Source: Dermanyssus gallinae (taxonomy: Eukaryota > Arthropoda > Arachnida > Mesostigmata > Dermanyssidae). From it: 64,000 bases of DNA. The DNA lies in the NCBI GenBank assembly GCA_003439945.1, contig QVRM01005915.1, forward strand, positions 646,501 through 710,500. Reading direction: 5' to 3'. The position numbers and the translations under genes were made by a program. Below the pieces are notes generated by a model. That model saw only the letters and a program-made list of their open reading frames with translations. It did no database searches and was not told the origin of the DNA. Below are positions 10,925 to 23,669 of this stretch, piece after piece (position 1 is the first letter of the stretch; each line of letters begins with the position of its first letter).

Positions 10925-11400
10925 GGGGATTGCATGAGGCACGCTGCTTCGCTCATCGTGCTTCTGAGGTGTCCTCATGTTCATCGCCGCAGTAAACGCA
11001 CTTGGGTCTGGGAGCCTTCCCGAACCACTACAGGTAGGACTAGAAGTGCCCGTGACCCGTCAGGATCTGGGTGGTGTGAAAGATTAGTTCTCCCGAGCCG
11101 ATTAAATTATTCTTTAATGTTTAGTATAAGCTTCCAGACACTGGCACCTGGAGCACCCTCCTCCTGGTCGTCCCACTCCTCCTTCTACAGCATTTCGTCC
11201 GGAATTGCCTCGCTTTTGGCAAGGGCTAACGCAAGCCCCGCTTTTCGCATCTAGTGCGCGACGTCGGTCATTGCCTCATTTACAGGCCTGTCCAGCAGCT
11301 CCGGTGTCCGGGTATGAGCAATGAAGACGAGGTCGTCCGCGTAGGCAAGGAGGTCCCCCATGATATTCTGTCATAAGGCGTTGCCTCGTATGCCTCCTGC
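10925..11400 (-). mobile_element. R1-clade non-LTR retrotransposon, internally deleted fragment
   Basis: On the minus strand, 11,355-11,260 reads DLLAYADDLVFIAHTRTPEL, the RT catalytic box (YADD) of R1-type elements. From about 11,080 to 10,960 it reads LTGHGHF, SYL, then CVYCGDEHED, the conserved ORF2 tail with its zinc cysteines. The spacing between YADD and LTGHG is far too short for an intact ORF2 (normally several hundred residues), so most of the thumb and connecting region is deleted. Stops are present throughout. Confidence 0.7.
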
Positions 11401-12900
11401 AGTTTTACTGCCGGAGGTTGCCTTTTTGAGCCCCTAGGACCCCCTAGTAGGGAAGGCAGTCAAGAGGAGTGTAGTGCGAAAACAGCGCCACAATCGTTTC
11501 TTTGCTGGCCTCGGGTCGTTAGATTCCCCCTCCTCGTTTGGGCGGGGAATTTCCGTAACAGCTTGTATGGGCGACCCCAGGGATCGCCCCCCAGCTCTTC
11601 GATAAAGGCCCTCTAGAAACGCTCTTTGCTTCTAAAGAGCAGGAAAGGTCTTAGGCGGGTCCTTTGATCCGATAAGCCTTCCCAGCAACCCCAGAAGCTC
11701 GTCGGCTTCCTGACGTCTGGTGGGCGGACACAACCACCAGCCACCAACACCATCATCCCGATGGTGTTGGTGGCTGGAGGGTCATCATGTCTAACTGGAT
11801 GAAGCCTTGATCCCTGAAGAATTCTTCGTCCTGCAGTATTGTCCAATTTATGATTCGGTGGGCCTCTGTTCAGCCTCATACGGCCATATGACATACTTTT
11901 CAATCACGTTGAAGCAATAGAGGGAATTTGCGTATCAAGTTTAAAGAAAGCAGCATAAGTTGCTGATAGAAAATAATTAGTCCAGGGTTAGAAACTCGAT
12001 GGGCGACCACGAAAAAATGGCGCTCACAACTTTTTTGCTAGCTTGTAATGTTGAATGTAAAGAACCGGTATGGTAGATTTTAACGCTTAACGGGTATGTC
12101 ACCTGCACACAGGTCTCGCAGGAATCAAGGCCAGCTGTCGGGGTTGAGTCTCAGACTACCCTAATAGGCACGTACCGCTAGCTGGCGACAGTGCGTAACT
12201 GCATTTCGTGTTCCTGCAAGGGTTTACGGATACCATATCAAAGTGGAGTTGGCATTCTACTATCCGCAAACCTCCTGATTATGTGAAAAGTCGCCGGGGA
12301 GAACTGGGTGATCAACCAGAAATAGGACATCAAGGTTCTCAAAACTCAGAGCACCTATAGACAATAGATGCAAAAAGAAGCGAATTAAGTCATTATTCTT
12401 TTTAAAAAAATAACAAGGCAAGGGCAACCGAGAAAAGTTGACAAACTATGAAAAAAGTAAGACCTTTTGCGGCGACTATACAACGCTAAAGGGGGCACTC
12501 CTACGGCCTATTTTTCTATCGATTCAGAAATGTCAGTTAGACGCTAATACACATATAATGGTTCAATGCCGGTCAAAATGAGCTCGAGGCCGTGCCAGCG
12601 CAAAGAAGATCTCGGTATTGAAGCAAATGCTGGCGAACATTAGGCAATACATGGATACACGAAGTAAAGAGCAAAAGTTGCGATAAGGAAATACGGCTTT
12701 ACTATTGAATCCTGCATTCGTTCTTACGAGTCATTAAGTGCAATGGTAGCTTGCAGAACACGTGAGCATTTTTTGATCAGGGCTCATTGTCGTCTAACAG
12801 ATCATATTTATAAATTGCTGTTTAACAATCATATTTATCTTGTTGAATTACTATACATAGCACGTAGTTGAGCAGACACACCCTCAATTAAGCAGACACG
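11400..12900. other. unassigned sequence with G/C-rich patch at 11,400-11,800
   Basis: 11,400-11,800 has higher GC than its surroundings, like the R1 fragment it adjoins, and may be more of that element. A minus frame at 11,613-11,903 shows no domain that I recognise. From 11,900 on I see nothing supported. Confidence 0.45.
11737..11777. repeat. perfect 18-bp hairpin, 5-base loop
   Basis: Bases 11,737-11,754 (CCAGCCACCAACACCATC) and 11,760-11,777 are exact reverse complements around ATCCC. Like the hairpin at 6374 it lies close to the upstream side of a minus-strand R1 fragment, and both stems share the motif CAGCCACC. Confidence 0.9.
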
Positions 12901-14660
12901 CCTGAGTCTCGAACACCATCATTTAAAATGGGGTCTTGAGTAATTTAGGCTCCGATTCGAAGCGGTGATCCGAACGAACGGAGCGCAAACATAGTAGTTA
13001 CTCTCGTAGCTGTTAGTACAAAAGTAGCTGTGGTGTGTGTTAAATTGGTTTTCATCCGTTCTGTTAAAAAATTGATATTAACAGCGATTGCCATGTAAGT
13101 ACCTTTGCAAAAAACGGCGCAAAATACATATCGGAGCGAAATAAGGAGTTGGGAAAAACAATAAATACACCAAGGCAGCTACACGCGTAATCGCTGTGAG
13201 TATTTACATTTGCCAGAATGCACAGGAAGGCCGGTATCCAGCCTGACGAGCCAAGTCGAAGATGACTTGAAACAGCCTCAATGGTAACTGGTAAGCGTAC
13301 GCAGTCATACGGACCCGTAGGACTACCGGGGCATCTAGCGGGATTGGACTTCTTAGAAAATGAGTCATGGTGTGCAAGTTTAAGAGAAGCAGAGGGTCAT
13401 CTAAGACAAATAGTCAGTGTGGGAACGACACAGATACTACACATGTATTACTCAGAAGGATGGAGACGTCGCAAGTCACAGTGACACACGAGGAGATACC
13501 GATGTAACAAAATACTATTATGAGGACTACGGGTGCGCATTCACGGCAAAGCATGTTTAGCAAGAACGTTAACGAGATTACGTCTGCAAGAACTATCTTA
13601 GCTAAAGAAGCCTCATAGAGTATAAGATAGCAGTGGACCACAAAGGGGAAAACGTGTTCATATACAGCAACGACCGCGGGAGTTCATTATTCGAACCTGT
13701 AATGGGCTCGGCTAGGTAGCTGCCTTCGAAATCTGATCGTTCGTGTTGATTAGTTATCGTTTGCTGCTACACTTACACATGCTCGCTATCTTTTCTAAAA
13801 ATTATTCTCTATGTAGCCAAGGGCTCGCAGCGTGGGGGCGGTAGTAACCTGATAACATTGCTGGAATATGTTTGATGTAGCAGCTATAAGTATAAGGAAA
13901 CGAGAGTTGGTGCCCTGACTTTGAGCCAGAGGCTAAAAAAATCACAGGTGTTTTAATTTGGGCAACGAACTGAAGGGCGCAGTGGAGGACTGACTTTTGT
14001 TGCAGTTGCAGGAATTCTGGAAACAGGAAATCCTTCAGCTTGTGAAAGAATGGGATAGTTGTGTTCAAGCTTTCAGTGATTACTTCCGCATAACTTTTAT
14101 TATCCTCACAGTGTCGTTTTATATCTTTTCATTTAAGTATATCATGAATAAATGCAGTTTGCATTATTGCTACAAGTGTCTATCTCAAGCTAGGTAGAAC
14201 TCGACCCTAACGTATGGATGTTGCTCTATTGAGACCCATACCTACCAAACTCACCTCCCCCCTTAAGCTTTACTCTTTGATGGCCCAGATCTTCATAGAA
14301 AAGTACTATGGGTTATTAGGAAAAATGGCGAGCCTCCTTTCAGATCTATTGGCTGGGGTTCCCGCACCTTTAGAACACCTGTAAACGTGTTTTGTCCAAA
14401 CTGCTCTCCCCTTCGGCCTCTCTAGGCTATAAAACTGTTTATTTTTTATCTGGTATTTCTTCTGGATGATCTACTTAACCATGGCTGGAGACGATGTATT
14501 AGCAAACTATTTTAAGTTTTGGCGAGATAGGTCGCGGCCCTCGTGGTGTGGGTTCTTTTTCCAAATCCATTTCTCTCGGACATGTCTACTCGCCCTCATC
14601 CTCGTAGCCTCCTTGTACTGTAGAAGTGTACGTTCTGTCTCCTGTGAGAATCTGGAAGAG

Positions 14661-14695
<35 letters not shown>

Positions 14696-15055
14696 TCACT
14701 TTACATAATAACATTTCGTTGATATATTTTTGTACAACACTGACATAGTCGGCTACGTTATGAGCAAAAGACCTTGGACCTTGAATTTTTTTTGAGTGTT
14801 CTGTGGTAAAACGTGCACGAGAGGTCCCAGGTTAGCTTTACATTAAGACCGCCAATTTCCGTACATCCAAAACAAACAAAAAATTCAGTTGTCTTTTTCC
14901 ATGGTTTGTTATAGTGCCTTCCTCCCCGGGCCATGTAGAGAGCCACTTGGAGACCTATATACATATATACCGCATTTGCTGAGAGCATATCATCATCATT
15001 CCGGTATTCCTAGGAGATTAAATTTAACTAATGTAAAATAACTCTTCTACATGAG
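12900..15055. other. unassigned sequence
   Basis: No coding region or element that I can support. Open frames at 13,281-13,484, 13,802-14,068 and 14,466-14,708 are short and lack motifs. The only clear structure is the (TA)n run at 14,665-14,694. Confidence 0.5.
14665..14694. repeat. (TA)15 microsatellite
   Basis: Uninterrupted TA dinucleotide run of 30 bp. No element end is recognisable at either side. Confidence 0.95.
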
Positions 15056-15059
15056 GTTG

Positions 15060-17270
15060 ACTAGAATTAGTGAGGCAAAATAGACGTTTTCGCGTTCCGT
15101 GGCAACCCAATGACCATCTTGGAAAACACAGGCTTGAGTTTATCTGGTTTATCAAACTGTAATGTGAATTGATTTTCCCGTATTACCTGAATGCCGTAGA
15201 CCATCACCTCAAGGTCAAAATGTGCTGTTAGCGAGTATTGCTGAGGTTTTTTATTCATCTACATGGAAACTAGATCTTTCATCACCCATTCGGCGATGTT
15301 TTGTCCGAAGGTTGTGCCCTTCATCGAAACGTTAAAATCAAGGTAGCAGAAGATGTTGACGAACTCGACTGCACTACTTCTAAGTCTCAAACGATATTTT
15401 GGGTCTAAATTTAATGGCTTTGGTTTTTCTGGCGTCAATATGAAGCCGTTGTTTTCACAATACCTCGCCCTAAAATAGGATGCCTACCGCATCATGTTCA
15501 TTGTGCATTATTGTGAATATATTGACAGTAGGTCGCCGAGAAGGGAAGAAGCAAGCAGAGAACTGGAATTTTCGCCCTAAGCACAATTGATGGTTTTGAT
15601 AACGGACTCATGCTCACGAATCGCTTTGTTAAGAACAATCGGGTTTGTCTGAAAAATGCTGGCAATTAGGATTAGTGTATTGGGGCCTATACCTGCTTTC
15701 ACGAGCTTCTAAAGTATAGCATTACAAGCAGTGTTAAACGCGGAGTTTAGATTAACAAGCAAGGCATATAGAAAGCTTTCCCGTGATTTGTGACGTTCCA
15801 GGCTTTTCCTCACTTCAGATAATAACGCACGCCGTTATAGATCCAATGACGCCGTTATAGCCGACTTTTTAGAGAATGTATGCTGCTCGAACGGGATTAT
15901 GTTGCGATGATGGAAAAATGTCAATATGCGTGTTGTGAGCAGCGATGCCAACATCCTATGAATGCTACTCTTTTTGGCAATGCCCCGCTAAAATCGGACA
16001 TTAGTAGGATGACCCTTTCAGTTTGAGATTATCTGAAGCATTTCTGCCATGTGTTCGGGCCATGGCCCTCCGCTAGGCATCTCTCAAAGGTTGCACGAAG
16101 AACAGGACAGATATGAGGCGTCTTTAGGGATGCAATGCTTATTATGGATGCAGTCTGTCGGCGTTACTTCTTTTCGCGAGACTAATCCTCCAGGACTTTG
16201 CTGTAACGGATGAGTGACCCTAAAAAGCCAGTAAAGCGTTGTTAGAGTCCTCATCAGGTTCTACTGCAATTGGTATTTTCCGAGAGACTGTATTGGTAGA
16301 GGAAAACATTTCCTCGACTTTGTTCAGGAAGCACCCCTAAAAATCACCTGCGCTGTCTGAGCGGCGAGATAGGGTCGTTCCTGTGCTTCCATGATCAATC
16401 GGTGTTCCTGTTCTGTAAAGAATCTCTCCTTCCGTATGATAAATGGGACCGATATTGTTTTGCGTAAAAATAAGTGTACCTTAAAAAATCCATTTAACCG
16501 CGATGCTGACTGTAGAATTAGAAAATATTTGTGAAACTTATAACATTCCCGGTCAATCAATGCAGATCTTCATATTATCAGCAGGCTGGCTGCTCCACTA
16601 CGGTTAAAAGGAAGTCAACGACATTTAATATTAGCCGGGACTCAATCGATACATCTTGTTAATACCACATCGTCTTTGCAAAACGAAGTCGCACATAAGT
16701 AAATTGTCGACGTCCTGGACCGAGCTACGTTGGGAGTCTCCAAAAGGTGTGGGAAAGCTCGCGGGTTACTATATATCCAGAAACCATACTGGTGGAGAAC
16801 ATCGATGAGCGCAGATGTTTTTGGGGACAATATATCCAGGCGGCAATTCAGAGCAGCATGTACAAATTGGTTGACTGCCAGAAACTCTTGAGAATGGAGA
16901 TCAAAGTTTTTCTATGAGATCCTCGGTTGAGTCTGCGGTACGGTTTCTACTTTTACTACGACACATTGCCACGACTATTAACTAACATGCATCTATAACC
17001 ACCGCATCACCATCTGCGAAGACTAGCCTAACATGTTCTAAATGCTAACTGAAAAATACAGGAGCACCACCCGTTGGTCCCGCGGCTCTGTGAACAGTGG
17101 CTGGACAGTGGTAGCCGAAAAATTCGTGAACATTGATTTCTTCGGATGAGAACGTACGGTGCCCTGGTTGAGCTCATCGGTAAGGAGCTGATGAAAAGTA
17201 AAGAAATTATATAAACGAAGTACATATTTTAGACATGTCAGCATGACACTTGACTCAGTATTGTCTTGCA
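15060..17270 (-). mobile_element. degraded non-LTR retrotransposon (EN and RT remains)
   Basis: Read on the minus strand, 16,830-16,640 contains a peptide with CPQKHLRSSM, PHLLETPNVARSRTSTIY and FCKDDVVLTR, compatible with the late part of an endonuclease domain. From 16,050 down: RGIAKKSSIHRMLASLLTTR, EQHTFSKKSAITASL, LYALLVNLNSAFNTACNAIL, KLVKAGIGPNTL. These are the RT palm blocks: the H-F-KxxS motif, then the AFD-like box mutated to AFN. The frame runs on through KPLNLDPKYRLRLRSSAVEF to a tail at 15,067 (RNAKTSILPH). RGIAKKS is shared with the LINE at 38,979-43,529, so it belongs to a related lineage. Many stops; no target duplication identified. Confidence 0.65.
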
Positions 17271-17690
17271 AGGCTCAAGTGCGAAATTTGTGGAAATTGT
17301 ACGCTATTGGTGAGGTCAGCGCTTTTGGTGAGATCAACGAAGACTGTCCTCGTAAATACAATGAAAACCCAAGCATGAAATACATTCGCGACTGCATAAA
17401 GTGTCATCAGAGTTCTCCGCTGAAGGCGCGTAAATAGATTAGGCAACAACCAGCAGTCGTCAATAAACCACACAGTGGATACAATCGCAGCACCTCCCTG
17501 TGGCGGCAAATATTCACGGCAGCCGCAGCAATAGTAACACACCCCATCGGCGGCGAGTAATGAAAAAAGCCACGCTATTTAGGTTCGTGCAGCCGATCTG
17601 TAGAAAAGTGTGCCGATCTGATCAAAATGGAGTGTGCCGTATGCTCACAATGTCGTCTGCAACTGCTGCTATTGTAAAGGGTTTTCCAAG
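17271..17690. other. unassigned sequence
   Basis: Open frames exist on both strands (plus 17,243-17,437, minus 17,255-17,542) without recognisable motifs. The minus frame could be the start of the LINE ORF that continues below 17,270, but I cannot align it. Confidence 0.4.
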
Positions 17691-17960
17691 TTAGCCGGTT
17701 CTTTGCAGATACCGGCTTACTATCCCTAAGAAAGAGTAAATAAGCAAGAGGGGTCTTGAAACAGGGAACAACACATGCAGGGTTGGAGTGCCGCAGGGCT
17801 CTATTTTAAGCCTGGTTCTCTGGGTCTACAGCGAATGACAGCGTCCTAGAAATCGAAGACCTACCCGAGGGCGTGGAGACCTTAGCCTACGGCGACGATC
17901 CTTGTGGTAACTGACCAGAGGATTAAGCCCTAAAAGAGGCAACGTGGCGCTAGACATGTT
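17690..17960 (+). pseudogene. R1-like reverse transcriptase fragment
   Basis: Plus-strand frames give VGVPQGSILSLVLW near 17,785 and then, one frame over, DSVLEIEDLPEGVETLAYGDD (split as DSVLEIEDLP and EGVETLAYGDD) to about 17,895. GVPQGSIL is the conserved RT motif 4 of R1-type elements and LAYGDD is the catalytic YADD box with A changed to G. The short piece precedes, rather than follows, the gag-like segment at 18,480, so it belongs to a separate copy or a rearranged one. Confidence 0.65.
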
Positions 17961-18480
17961 AATTGATTTGGCGCCTAGGAGTACGGACGTGTGTATACGT
18001 AGCCCTGAGGGGTCACGCTTGCCTGTGTGAATGCAGGATAAAAAGTGAGAGAGTGGCATATCATGAAGATGCGTGAAGTTCGATGATAGTTTCGGTGTGA
18101 CCGTATGACGGAGGGGTGAGGAGCCAGGCCACAGTGAAATTTAGCTAAATCCGTTTTAGCGGGGCGAAGCCAGAACTGGAGGGCATTGTACTGCACAGGG
18201 AATTTTGACTTGGCATCAGTTGCCGCATCGGCGCCCCGTTTGGGGCCTTGGGCACCATTAGAGGAGTCATCAGCATACAGTTTCCTAGTCGGAGCTGGGT
18301 CTGCATAGTTGGAAGGGGTTGGTATTGCCTGCCTCCTCCATGTCGGATGCGTTCTCAGGCTTTGGCTCCCCAACAGGTAAACCTACCAGTCTTCCGGAGC
18401 CCGCTATGTCGCTAGTCGCCGAAAGGGGGGATTCGATAGCAGGCAAGGACACACCGTAAGCCTAGAGTCTACTCCTAACT
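17961..18480. other. unassigned sequence; minus-strand open frame 17,975-18,373
   Basis: A minus-strand frame of 132 codons (18,373-17,975) is long for this region and rich in P, T and A near its start, but I recognise no domain. It lies between two R1-derived segments on the other strand and may be a shadow of decayed R1 ORF2 or ORF1 sequence. Confidence 0.35.
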
Positions 18481-20420
18481 TTTACAATTTTGCAGGGAAG
18501 GTGCAATGTACATCTGCCGGTCTTCTTTTACGGCAGGCGGTTTCAACTGACCTACAGCGCCGCCCATGTGGCCAAGCGCTAAGGAACAGCGTCAAGAGTG
18601 GACGTCCGGCATCGACGAGGGTTAGCACGAGACTGCGGCAGGAGCTGGGGTCCAGCGAATATCCCAGAACTCTCCAGAGAAGCCCAAAGAGGCGAGCCAT
18701 AAAAAGTAGTAAAGGCAAAGCATTACTAGAGACTCCCTCCGAGCTGGAAGTTGCCGTAGACGTTTGCTCAAAAAGAAACAGCGATAAAAAGAAAGCGATA
18801 GAAAGAAAGCGTCAGAAGCACACACAGGGCCACCAGGATGTATACGGTGGTTGTTGGCGGCTCCCACGCCGACATCCTCAAAGATCTGAAAACTTAAGTC
18901 TGCCCGGACCAATTTGGCGTACAAGGCCAGGTTGAGGGGACGTCTAAAGAAGACCTCTCATCATGCAAGAAAGAGAGGCGAGGAATTCAACTAATTTGCA
19001 AACTAGATAAAGATCTCAGCGATAGTATATGCTGAAACTTGGCAACGTGACAGACGGATAAAGCTGATCCTTCAAGGCTTCTTGCAGGGTATATTCAAAG
19101 AAAAACGAATGCAAGGTCTAGTTATACATAGAAACATTAAGGCGGCCCTCCTAAGAAGCGGACGTCTAAGTGCCGTTAAGTCAATGTGCTAAGTGACCAT
19201 ATGGACTTATCTCCCGTACTGCACAAGATGCCAAGGGATGGGCCATACGGCAAATAATGTAGCTGAAAAATGCTTCGAGAACGCGGATGCTTTAGCTACG
19301 GAGCCACCATACATACAGCGAGAGACTGCAAACCGCTGAAATAGGGGAAGTTGTACGTCTGCTCTGTGGCAGAACATTCAGCGAATTTAGTGGCATGTCC
19401 TGCCTACAGGAAAGGGGTGGACAATCTGCGAATGAAGTAGCGCTCTAAAAGGAGTGACCAAATAATAGTGCTGTTGATCGAATAATGGTGCTGTTGACCA
19501 AATAATGGCGGCAAAAATGAAACAGAGTAACTAGTCAAACAAAGGCAACTAAGACTTTGCGGGTTAATCTTAATAGGTACAGGGTCGCACATGATCTCAT
19601 AGTGGCAGCAATAGACCGGCTGGAATTGGAAATATGCCTGTTGCCAGAGCAAGATAAGGCCCTCGCAAAGCAACGAACAAACAACATAGACGATAGACAA
19701 AAGAACGGACACTACGATTTAGTGGTCAAATCATCATCCGGAAAGGTGGATTCACATGGGTACATGTCACGGGCGCGCGGTACTCTATAGCTGCTATTTC
19801 TCCTTCAACAGATGCAAAAAAAATTTGCCGGATATTTCGAGCACTGGACGTCAGCTTCTGGGCCATAAAAACCAGACTATCACAAAGAACTTCAAGGCAG
19901 TATCTGCGCTTTGGGGAATAGGCACATATGAGGACTGGCGGTAAAAAGCGGAAATGTATAATCCGAATACAAGACAAGGCGCGCAAATCTGAAGAATTTC
20001 ATCATAAAGAGCAAGCCCCGGTGCTGGTATATTTGCTCGAGGATGGAGTACGACGTGTGGGGCTCACCATGCTCAGCATCAGCCTACAAGCCCATCTGTC
20101 TTCTTAACACGGTTGCCAAGGCCATAAAGTCGATACTCGCGGGCAGATTTAACGACGCAATCGGGGAAAAGCAAGTCTTGCTCTCAAAGGAACAGTACGG
20201 ATTCGGTAAGAGGGGCCCCAAGACATTAATAAGATAAAGCCGAGGAAGAGAGGCAGAAAAGCTCAGAGCTTATAATATTTGCCTTCTAATAGTGCTGGAC
20301 GTAAATAATGCGTTCAACGGTGCAAACTGGGCAGTAATTATAAATTACAACCACAGAATTACATGATGACTGCAGATGTAAGACAAGCGACGCGGAGCTG
20401 TTGGACAATCAGTTGCCCTG
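18480..20420 (+). mobile_element. R1-clade non-LTR retrotransposon, degraded (ORF1, EN and N-terminal RT)
   Basis: In order on the plus strand: a basic ORF1-like stretch at 18,501-18,935; near 19,215-19,260 CTRCQGMGHTANN, a zinc knuckle lacking its last cysteine; from 19,556 LRVNLNRYRVAHDLIVAAID and ICLLPEQDKA, the start of an R1 endonuclease (NLNR and the E of SEQ/PEQ); and at 20,073-20,345 AYKPICLLNTVAKAIKSILA, LSKEQYGFG, then LRAYNICLLIVLDVNNAFNG, the RT fingers/palm start with AFD changed to AFN. Later RT blocks, including YADD, are missing. Stops and frameshifts separate all modules. Confidence 0.75.
19455..19512. repeat. 20-bp tandem repeat, about 2.9 copies
   Basis: Units TGACCAAATAATAGTGCTGT, TGATCGAATAATGGTGCTGT and TGACCAAATAATGGCGGC follow each other directly. 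They lie between the ORF1-like and endonuclease-like parts of the R1 copy, that is in the region joining the two ORFs. Confidence 0.85.
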
Positions 20421-20793
20421 TATAAAAAACAATGCCTTATAGAGGGTCAATCGTTGAAGAAGTTCTACCTCCTAATGTTAGCATTTGAAAGGAGCGAGAC
20501 TCTCTTTCTTTTTGGAAGAAAGCACTGCAGGGAACTGAGCCCCCGTGTGGACAGGTACATAATCTAAATAAACAAGCAAACCGAACACTTGGATGTACTG
20601 CCTGACAAAAACTTGAGGTCTACAGCCCACGTTGAATAACTTGCCCTCAACTGGCAAGCAAGCTGACCAGGCTAATGCCAAAAACTAAGGGACCCTAAGA
20701 AAGAAGCCGCCGTCTTCTAGCACTTTTATACGGTCATTCGTGTAGGGACTATCTATGCTAAAGGCCCAGAAGAATACAAAACATTTAGGCATT

Positions 20794-20811
20794 TACATAT
20801 ATATATGTATA

Positions 20812-20886
<75 letters not shown>

Positions 20887-20891
20887 GTATA

Positions 20892-20936
<45 letters not shown>
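20794..20936. repeat. TA-rich compound microsatellite
   Basis: Long (TA)n runs interrupted by ACATATATATATGTATAT and ATTTATATA. The interruption block occurs twice about 78 bp apart (starting near 20,794 and 20,872), so the array has undergone a segmental duplication as well as slippage. Confidence 0.9.
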
Positions 20937-20939
<3 letters not shown>

Positions 20940-23620
20940 GGTATTAAAATGTATATGTTTTGGTACATAAACGCCTGAGGGATTTCTCGCAGTTCTGCTT
21001 TCAGACAATTTACATATAGTTGACAAAGTTGATCCCATACCTGAAAGTCTAGAACGGTAATAAAGAAAACTGGCATGCAAACGACACAACAGACTCGTTA
21101 TTAAAACAAACACGTCATTTGTACCTACTAATGTACATTATACGTTCGCTAGAAAGTCGACGAGAAAGACTTATGAAATACAGTTCACTGTGCAGCAATT
21201 GGTTCTGTACAAAAGCGAGGTTGCAGGAGTGATCCTCTTGTATCAAATATGTTCTGAACCTCTAAACCAATTAGCTCACTTCGATAGTGTATGTTTCGAC
21301 TGCAAAACTGCTTTCAAATTCCTAACGCATAATAGTCTCATATGACGTTTGTGTAGCCTTAGTCCTTTCATTTATAAAAGTTAGCGGGAGAGTGAATGGT
21401 TGTTTCTGAACATGCACTCAAGTGACACCTGGGTGTCCTTGAGGAACAACGATAAGACCACTTAGCACCGCTCCTTAAAAACGATTCTTTAAATTTATTG
21501 TTCTGCACACGGCATATATTAAAATCTATGCACACGATGTGGAAAATAACACTGTAAAAAATGAGCAATCATAGACGCGACGTTGCAGAAAATTCCAAAA
21601 AGAGTAAGAGTTTAAGTCTTACATTTTTTTAATTCGAAATTATCTGTTGACAATTGCGCGTACAGCACGTTGGGTTTAAACCTTCATATAAGTCCTCGTA
21701 TAATGAATTTATGTGCGTGCTACTGACAAAAGAGAACAAAAACTTTGTGCACACTTCTACAAATAGTACGTTACACTTATAATGTCTTACGCATTGCTAC
21801 ATAGATCTTCGTGAAAATATAGGTGTGACTCTATTTATGCCTGAGCGTTCTATAGGTTTGAAGCATTGCTAGGACGTTCGGTTACGAATTGTAAATTACT
21901 AGCATGTTACGGACCATGCTACTATAGAAATAGAAGCCATGCATTTGCCTTAAGTAGGTTTCGATAAAATTAGAATTAAAGCGTGTATAAATATTTGAGC
22001 CTTGGCGCGTCCATGCTTTAATATAAGAGCCAAATCAGGCCTTAGTGTTTCCTTTACGCACTAAAAATCAATATACTTCGTGCAATATGTTTAGTGCAAG
22101 GATGTTGAAATATCCTAAGCTCATAAAACGTGTACATGAGTAGTCGCGAGTGCACCAATGCACATTGTATTTTTCGGATTAATGACCACCACTTAATGGG
22201 CACGTAAATATTGTTTTTGTTTACGGAAGCTCATATTAGAAGCAAAAGAGGTTCAGGCTCTCAAGAGTGATCTATACAAACATGTTGCCAAATAGATTAT
22301 TACACACGCTCTGCGGGGTAGCAAACAGACATAAACATAAGGAGCTGCGAGCGCTGTATAAAGCAATGTATGCATACCACTTGTCAGCAGGAGTGTTCTC
22401 ATCTTGCTCAAAGACGATCGGGTGTGGAAAAGGGTGTCACACATACATAGAGATATAAATGTCATATTTAAGTAGAACCTCTACTCGTAAACCCGTTGGT
22501 TTTATAGCTAGCGTAATATACATTGTCATCTTCTCAATATCTAGTGTCCGCTTATGTCGGTGGAACAGTGGGATGTATGCCGCCTAACATTGTTTTACTT
22601 CATGCATTACTCAACATAAGCAACACATGCCACAACATCATAGTGAGTGTAAACACGTAGAACAAGCAATGTCTTGTTATGCTCTAGCCATTCAGATTAT
22701 TCATCGTTAGTTATTCGTTTTTTTTTACCGTTACGCAACTGTTCTTATGTACAGCAAATGTGTGAGTTTTATTGCTATCATGTCCGTAGCTACTTTGAAA
22801 TCGGATTACGGTCTCATTGTTTGCCTAACACCCACGAGTAGTATTAGATTCGATTAAGCCGCTAACCGGCAGGGCAAAGCTTTATGCTACCGCCATCGAT
22901 CCCAGTAAAATGATAGCTCAGTTATAGGGCTTAACATTAAATTTGTTTATTTCCGTGTTTGCCACTTTCTGACTCTATTGGCGGCGCTGTAAGAGATATC
23001 GAGGCGGACTATTAAGTTGGAAGTGACTCCTGGAGGCACAATGTCACGTCAGATCGTGTCTACCACGATGCGTTTCAGTTTAGCATTAATGCCTTAGATC
23101 ACGTTAAAGGGCGCATCAACAAAAATTGTGTTGTGTATAAGGTTATAATATTCATTTCGGGCAACTCTAGTTCATTAACCAGATTCTTGTGCAATTGCTT
23201 TACAGTTGTAAACGCTTGCAATGCATTTACTCACATATACCCGCAATAACGCCATTAAAAAGGCGATATAAAACGAATCATGATAACTTAGGGTCTCCAA
23301 TACTGAGCCATTCGTTCTCAACCGATGAGTCCCATCGAGGACGCGTACTGCCATCGGCCTCGTACGAAGGTGATGATGTGCAAAGCTAAACGTTTGCATT
23401 TGCGCTGCTCTTCTATCGTACGCATGAAGAGTAGTTGGCTTGGCCACGTCACGCGCCCAACGCCGTGATCGAGTGCATTGTTAATGAGGACGAGCCAGCC
23501 CCAGCAGTGGCGACTCTCCTCTGGACTTCGAATCAGTTGACTTTACTAGCTAGATGGTAAATGCCGGTGAGTTATCAGGCAGCGGCAAGAGTACGTAATA
23601 CACACAACAAATATTTGTTT

Positions 23621-23622
<2 letters not shown>

Positions 23623-23664
<42 letters not shown>
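23623..23664. repeat. (AT)21 microsatellite
   Basis: Uninterrupted AT run of about 42 bp. No element terminus recognised beside it. Confidence 0.95.

Positions 23665-23669
<5 letters not shown>

Noticed and set aside
18480..20420. R1 insertion in 28S ribosomal DNA
   Set aside because: No rRNA gene sequence is visible beside any R1-like copy in the window, so these are dispersed fragments or a non-rDNA R1-clade lineage.
20753..21076. Long Tyr-Ile repeat open frames on both strands
   Set aside because: Translation of (TA)n microsatellite; the same applies to similar frames at 23,561, 25,295, 44,185, 44,938 and 62,264.
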